From Ampelocalamus luodianensis (lineage: Eukaryota > Streptophyta > Magnoliopsida > Poales > Poaceae): a stretch of DNA of 64,000 bases. Below the pieces are notes generated by a model. The model had not been told where the DNA came from, made no database searches, and was given only the letters and a program-made list of their open reading frames with translations. Of this stretch, positions 58,421-64,000 are shown piece after piece; position 1 is the stretch's first letter, and every line of letters starts with the position of its first letter. Location: NCBI GenBank assembly GCA_036346255.1, contig CM070625.1, positions 39,002,520 through 39,066,519 on the forward strand, given 5' to 3'. The position numbers and the translations under genes are program-made.

Positions 58421-60786
58421 AGTAACACCCTGTACCAACGATTGAGCCCGGAATGCTACCAAACTAACATTTAAACAATTCTAAGCCAAAACATCCTACC
58501 AAATTTTGGCGAACCTCCCTGTATTATTAACTACCGGAGGTTCCAATATTTGAAAATAAACGTATATAATTAATCCAACATTCAAGATAATCAATAGGCA
58601 TTCAAAACATGAAAGCAACTAGCATATCCAGAGATATCCAAAAGACACTACCTATCATTATTACACTTAATCCAATGCATGAAGCATAATCATAAACAAT
58701 CTCTAAGCAAAGTTGCTCCTTTATTAAAGTATGAACTAAAAATTTATCAACTTTTAAGGTGGATGGTAGTGTGTGTGTCCAACTCAAGTCTACTCCCTCC
58801 CATGCATGCCATTCTTGCAAGTGGTACCTAAAAACACAACAAAAGCAAGGGTGAGTCCAAAGACTCAGCAAGTACCAATAATGAAACATTAATCTCACAT
58901 TTACATCATCAACATTCCATTCCAAAGCTTTACACAAAAACATATCTCATGAGGTATGTATGCGAATATGCAATGCAACTTTTCTCTTTCACTCTTTGTC
59001 GATTTCACCGTGTCACGAGATATGCACCGCCGCCGCATACCATGCCTGTGCTCGCAAGCACAGGGACCAATTGCCCAATACTCCGCAAGTAAAGGGGACC
59101 TCAAGCCCCGCCATATACATGACGGGATCTTAATAAATGCTTGGTCACCACGTGACCAAGTCTTTATTTTGTCAACATGATGCATATGCACACATCATGA
59201 ATCATCATAATCATACCTCCTCAGCAATATCACTTATGAATTTAACTCATTCATACTTCTATCATTCATATCATAAGCATTTACCATCTTTAATCAACAT
59301 ATCACACTATCAACTAAGCATAGCTAATATGTATCAAAACATAGCACTCACTGTCAAACAATTCATAATTACTCTATCAAACAGTAGTACTTGCAACCAC
59401 CAAGATAATTTGGTACTCATCACAATATCATCCATTCATGGCTATTATGACCCAAACACAAACAACACAACATACAAGCATAATAATACAATAACCCTGA
59501 TACTTGCCTCAACCGTGCGAGAACGGTGGACGCTGAAGTGGCGCTGCCCCTGGATCTCGCTCCCACCGAACATAGAGATAACCCAATCTAAGACCAACAT
59601 ACTGGACCAAAAGCATAAATAACAACACAATTGAACTCTCTAAACTTCCAAGCATTTTCCAATCTTCCAATTTCTAGCGATCGCTTTTGGTGTTCACTGC
59701 GGACAGTCAACTTCTAAAATACATAACTTTCTGCTCCGGAGTCCAAATAGGATGTTCTTGGACTTTCTGGAAAGGTAATTAAATTACCTAAATAAACTTA
59801 GTTGGGGAGCCCTTTTGATTATGCCAACTATTGCCTCTACCAAGCCAACCTACAGAACAACAATTTTCACGTCGGTTTCTCTGGACAGTACACTAAAACC
59901 ACCATAACTTTTTCTACGAAGGTCCAAATCTTGCGTTGTTTATCTCTATGAAAAGGTATAGAAATTACCTACATGTTTCGTTATACTGAGATCCTCTGAT
60001 TTCGTCTTTAAATAAGAGATTAACTCAGTTTTCTACAGACTGTCAGAATGTTGATAGATTAACCAGACAGCGGCACTAAACAATTCATAACTTTCTAACC
60101 GTTAATCGGATTTTGGCGTTCTTGGCGGCCACTGAAAGCTAAGAACATTATCTACATAACTCTAGGAGACCAAAACTCCTAATTCGGCCTCTAAGCACCC
60201 GAAACGGACCGCGCAATAATCTGGACAGAACGCGATCTATTAACCAGACGCAAACCAATCTACCAAACGACATCAACCGCAACTATTACGCATCAAACAA
60301 CGAAGAACACGCGACGTTACCCTTGTAGAATCGCAGCAAGATGATGAACTCTCCCCACGAGGTTGATCTCTCTCCTTTCTTCACTTGATCGGCAGCAGGA
60401 GCACCGACGGCGAGGAAGGGAGGCACCAATGGAGGGGGGCACCACCATGGAGGAGAGGTGTGCTACAGTAGCCGTGCTACAGTGTGGTGGCACTGTAGCT
60501 ACAGTGCATCTAGGGTTTTTTTCCCTTCCTTTTATTGGTGGCCGACCCCTCATGGGCCTCCTAGGCCAAGGCCCATGGCCCAAGTTGCCGAAAAACTGCA
60601 GAAACCCCCCTTTTTTATGTCTAATTTCTCTTTTGAACGCTTTCTTTCGTAGAATAAATTGGAGTATTACATTAAAACCCCTCTTTCTCCTGTTCAATCG
60701 CTTTGCTAAAAGAAATATTCCCCCGATTTTAATTATTCTCTCCCGATTTAATTATTCTCTCCCGATTTAATTTTTGGGGTATTACA
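58421..60786 (-). mobile_element. LTR shared by two copies of the non-autonomous family
   Basis: 2366 bp, related to but diverged from 31222-33779. It keeps the hairpin array (59040-59165), acttgcct (59512-59519), the 'cataact' repeats (59720-60120) and the terminus ggggtattaca. The primer site lies on its left and the polypurine tract on its right. In element sense it is therefore the 5' LTR of the left interior and the 3' LTR of the right interior. Confidence 0.8.
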
Positions 60787-60823
60787 TTCTACCCTCCTTA
60801 AACAGAATTCGACCCCGAATTCT
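60787..60823 (-). promoter_or_regulatory. Polypurine tract and stem-loop
   Basis: Minus-strand gtttaaggagggtagaa followed by the hairpin agaattcgaccccgaattct (60804-60823), the same hairpin as at 27421-27440. Confidence 0.75.
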
Positions 60824-63800
60824 ATTCAACCTCAACACCAAAAAAAAACACAGCTAAAAGATTTACTAACATTACTATGTACCTGCCATGAAAAACTTTG
60901 GATAAAGCTCGCGCATGCGAGACTCCAATTCCCAAGTCGCCTCCCTCTCGAGCTAATGGGACAAAGGCACCTTGACACAAACCAACGACTTGTGCCTCAG
61001 CACTCGCTCTGACCTCTCTAACTACGCACAGGATGCTACTCAAAGGTCAGCAGCTCCCGCGAAACTTCAAACTTCGGACCTCTCTGGTACTCACTCAGCA
61101 CTGGGACAAACAAGACGATGTGTACTTCGCGCTTGGACTCACTACGGTCCTAATGTTTGGCCAACTAGAAAAAACAACCCAATGTACCTTGGGGCAACCC
61201 CCCCTAGTGGTACCGAACCACGCAACATGTGCATAGAACACTGAACTTTTGTTCCACCTATTAAGCGGACTTTTTCACCCAAAGAAAGATCGCCTCCTTT
61301 AACGAGGACACACAATGTAACTCGCTTTAAACACACTCTTACACCGACATAGCCCAACTGAAAAAAAGAAGGATTATCATCGCAACCAAGTGTTACCAAC
61401 TCAGTACTAAAAAGAGTCAAGTTCAGAATCGAAGATTTATCACGAAAATCTTTCCACCTTCAAATTAGAAAATTTGCAAATAAACACCACATCCGCCAAA
61501 GGAGAAATCACTCGAATAACCAAATCCAACATTTCTTTTATTCTTTCTGAACTGATAAGAACCACACATACCAACATAAAGCCAAGCTCAACTTTGCAAA
61601 AGACAAAGGTCAACAGCATAGAACTTAAACGAAAATCAGGAAAACAATTCACTTCTTGAGGAAGCATCAATTTAACAGTTTCTCTTCTAGGACCAAAATT
61701 TCCCTCAAGCTATGGAATCCCAATCATCGCACAACACACTAACTTGTTACTCTTAACTTGGCGATCTCAACGCCAAGCCCAAATCGAAACGCCTTGTCTA
61801 CACCTTTGAAGAGGGACTCTGATGATTTCACAAAACATTCTCTAACCGATTCCTTTATCGATAGAATTCATTTGACAGATAGCACTCAGAAAGTATCCCC
61901 AAATTAGATCTCTCACACGATCATATCACCTCAACCCTTTTTTTAGGGCAAACATTTCAGATTCCACATCACACACTCTCATGTACTACATTAGAAAGGT
62001 GTTATCAACGATCATCCCACTGTTCGTAATCCACCCTTATTCTACTTCCTCTGCACATAATCTTTGGGCGACTCAAAGTTCTAGCATAACAATGCAAAGT
62101 CCACATTTAACCTCCAAGACTCTTGCAACTAACTTCTCATATAAAGGATAGGAAATCCTCGATTAAATCCCTAAAAATCCATAATTCCCACATACTCACT
62201 TATTAATACCCTCATGAAAATATTTTCTTGACCCTCTTAGACTCAATCAAAACCAAATCACTCTTGACATTACTCAACATTTTCTATTATCCCATTAATT
62301 GACATGACAATTTGATTACTTTGTAATCCCACTCTCATTAAACCACGTCATCGAGAATAACCATTCACAACCTCACAATACTACCAAATTACGATACTCT
62401 ATAAAATTGATCAAGATTTTCATACTCTTGGTAATTCTAATGTCCCACCCGAAGTGAACAAAAGATCTTGGATCACAATCACTATAGGTTCTACTAGCTT
62501 TAACAATGTAATCAGTTTAACCCCATAAGACAATCTTCCATTGAGATAGACTTCTCTCAAAGAACTATATTACGAAATTATTTCATCCTCCAATGCTCAT
62601 CGAATAACTTACAATCCAAGTTTCACAACTACAATTATTGAACACCTCAAAAGACTCAGGTGAAACGAATAGGTTGATTCTTCATCAAAAGAAAGAGCGA
62701 ATGGAATCAATTTTCATCAACTAGAAAAACATGTGCTACCCACAGTGAACACAAGACCAAGGAAAACTGTCACTTAGGCCAAGTACTAGAAAAACATAAG
62801 GGAATGCCAACAATGAGGGCTCAAGCCCTACCAAAGCGAATACCAAACCACAAATGAGAAGAAGGTAATGCCCTTTGAAAATTGATAAACTCTTATGGAA
62901 CAAGTGCATAAGGTTTAAGCACTCTCAAATAAACTACAAGATGCGAAACGAGACTTAAAGCTTAATTACTTATACTTGACTCATTCCTTTAACAAGGAAT
63001 GTTATTTTCTGTGATTACTACATCACTTTGCCAGCTTAAATAAGATAAGTTCTTAAGACCAAATCGTAGGAACAACTTAAGAACCAATAACATCTTTCAA
63101 CATGTCACTTTGCTCAAAGCAACTCAATCACCACATAACTCAAGCGATCCAATTGATCACCATCGCAAAACTCAAACATCCAAAATCCAAGTTACGAAAG
63201 ACGATCAAATTTCTTTATTTCTAAAAGAATCATCACCACACACAAGTCACAATCTCTTGCAGATAATCTTACTAACATCAAGAATAATATACTCTGAACA
63301 TGAATATTTATCATCAACTATTCCATTAGAAAGCCCCCAAGGTTTCACCAATTTGTTCCATCGCCTTTTCATCCCATCTTCAAAATGAGAGTATACCAAA
63401 ATCATACAACATCACTACATCAACTTCTTAAGTTTAGAAGGGTCTACTACCCAATTGAAAAGCTCCTACCAAAACCCTTTCATCAAGGACACAAGTTCAT
63501 CCAATTATTTCACAATCATGTGGGCATAAGCCACCTATTATATCATATCGGTTCAACTTTTAGCGATGCTCATTATCAAACTTCAACACACAATGCTTAT
63601 ACGACAACCCTTGTTGTTATCAATCGCTTCATATGAAATCTAGTTGCTACCTACTTTCCTTCCCAAATCACATGGATATTAACAAGCACATATTCAACTG
63701 TTCCTCCTCACATTGGATTTCGCAAAAATACACTAAAACTTCAAAAAAATCGAAATCTTCTATCGATCAAGAGTCTCAATAACACTACAACCAAATTCAT

Positions 63801-64000
63801 CACGTCATCCTACATAGAAGAACTACATAGAACTCCTCCCATAATTTCTAGATCCACCGATATTCAATCCGTTCAACCGGTTGTACACAATTCTAATAAC
63901 TAATCATACTAGGGAATATGTAAATCGTATTCCTCTAATTTTTCCTTTCCACACAATTAAATTAATCCATGGGAACCAAAGAACCCAACAAGTTTAACAA
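60787..64000 (-). mobile_element. Interior of the next non-autonomous element, running off the right edge
   Basis: Starts like 27404 and remains non-coding. From 62939 it repeats 56345 onward, which gives the phase of the tandem: a further primer site and LTR should follow about 1 kb beyond the window. Confidence 0.75.

Overview
The window is plant heterochromatin, almost certainly from a grass (Poaceae). It is a pile of nested transposable elements with no intact host gene. The evidence is Ty3-type LTR elements with initiator-Met tRNA primer sites and very long LTRs, several CACTA (En/Spm) elements with TNP2-type transposase remnants, a Ty1-copia remnant, Tourist- and hAT-type small elements, and one plant nuclear gene fragment (cytochrome c oxidase subunit 6a, with introns) inside a CACTA element. 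I cannot name the species from sequence alone.

Layout. 1-5958 is a long Ty3-type LTR that enters from the left edge and is inserted in a copia element (5959-8944). The copia element is itself hit by a small CACTA element (7211-7860, TSD cat) and a hAT-like element (8228-8772, 8-bp TSD). 8945-10896 is low-copy-looking sequence with two small elements. 10897-35206 is one CACTA element of about 24.3 kb. Inside it sits a non-autonomous LTR element (12831-33779, TSD atagt). Inside that element's left LTR sits a 12-kb chromovirus-like Ty3 element (13445-25451, TSD ctgtg). So three insertions are stacked, each closed by target duplications, although the CACTA duplication is imperfect. 35207-39939 holds unassigned sequence and a gag-only Ty3 remnant on the minus strand. 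39940-42110 is the start of a second CACTA element with a broken TNP2 gene. 42111-47719 is retrotransposon sequence split by a further LTR element (42648-47353). 47720-48824 is the start of a third CACTA element. It is broken by a minus-strand LTR (48825 to about 56178), which is itself split by a 4.8-kb solo LTR (49586-54423, TSD agcta). 56345-64000 is a tandem internal-LTR-internal arrangement of the same non-autonomous family as 12831-33779.

How the parts relate. The chromovirus carries an orf0-like region, gag and pol, all frameshifted; the non-autonomous elements carry none. The two share similar ends: polypurine tract, primer site, and a stem-loop beside the polypurine tract whose stem differs by compensating changes. 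The LTR families share an ordered set of modules: a TATA box, repeats around 'cataact', an AGGCAAGT signal that in several families follows an acidic open frame, then a palindrome or hairpin cluster, then the LTR end. This shared modular leader is my best candidate for something undescribed.

Caution on sequence quality. Duplicate copies within the window differ again and again by CTG or CAG becoming CG, TCG or CCG, and by lost bases in CCTGG-like contexts, in either copy. This looks like long-read error at methylated CHG sites. Many frameshifts reported below may therefore not be biological.
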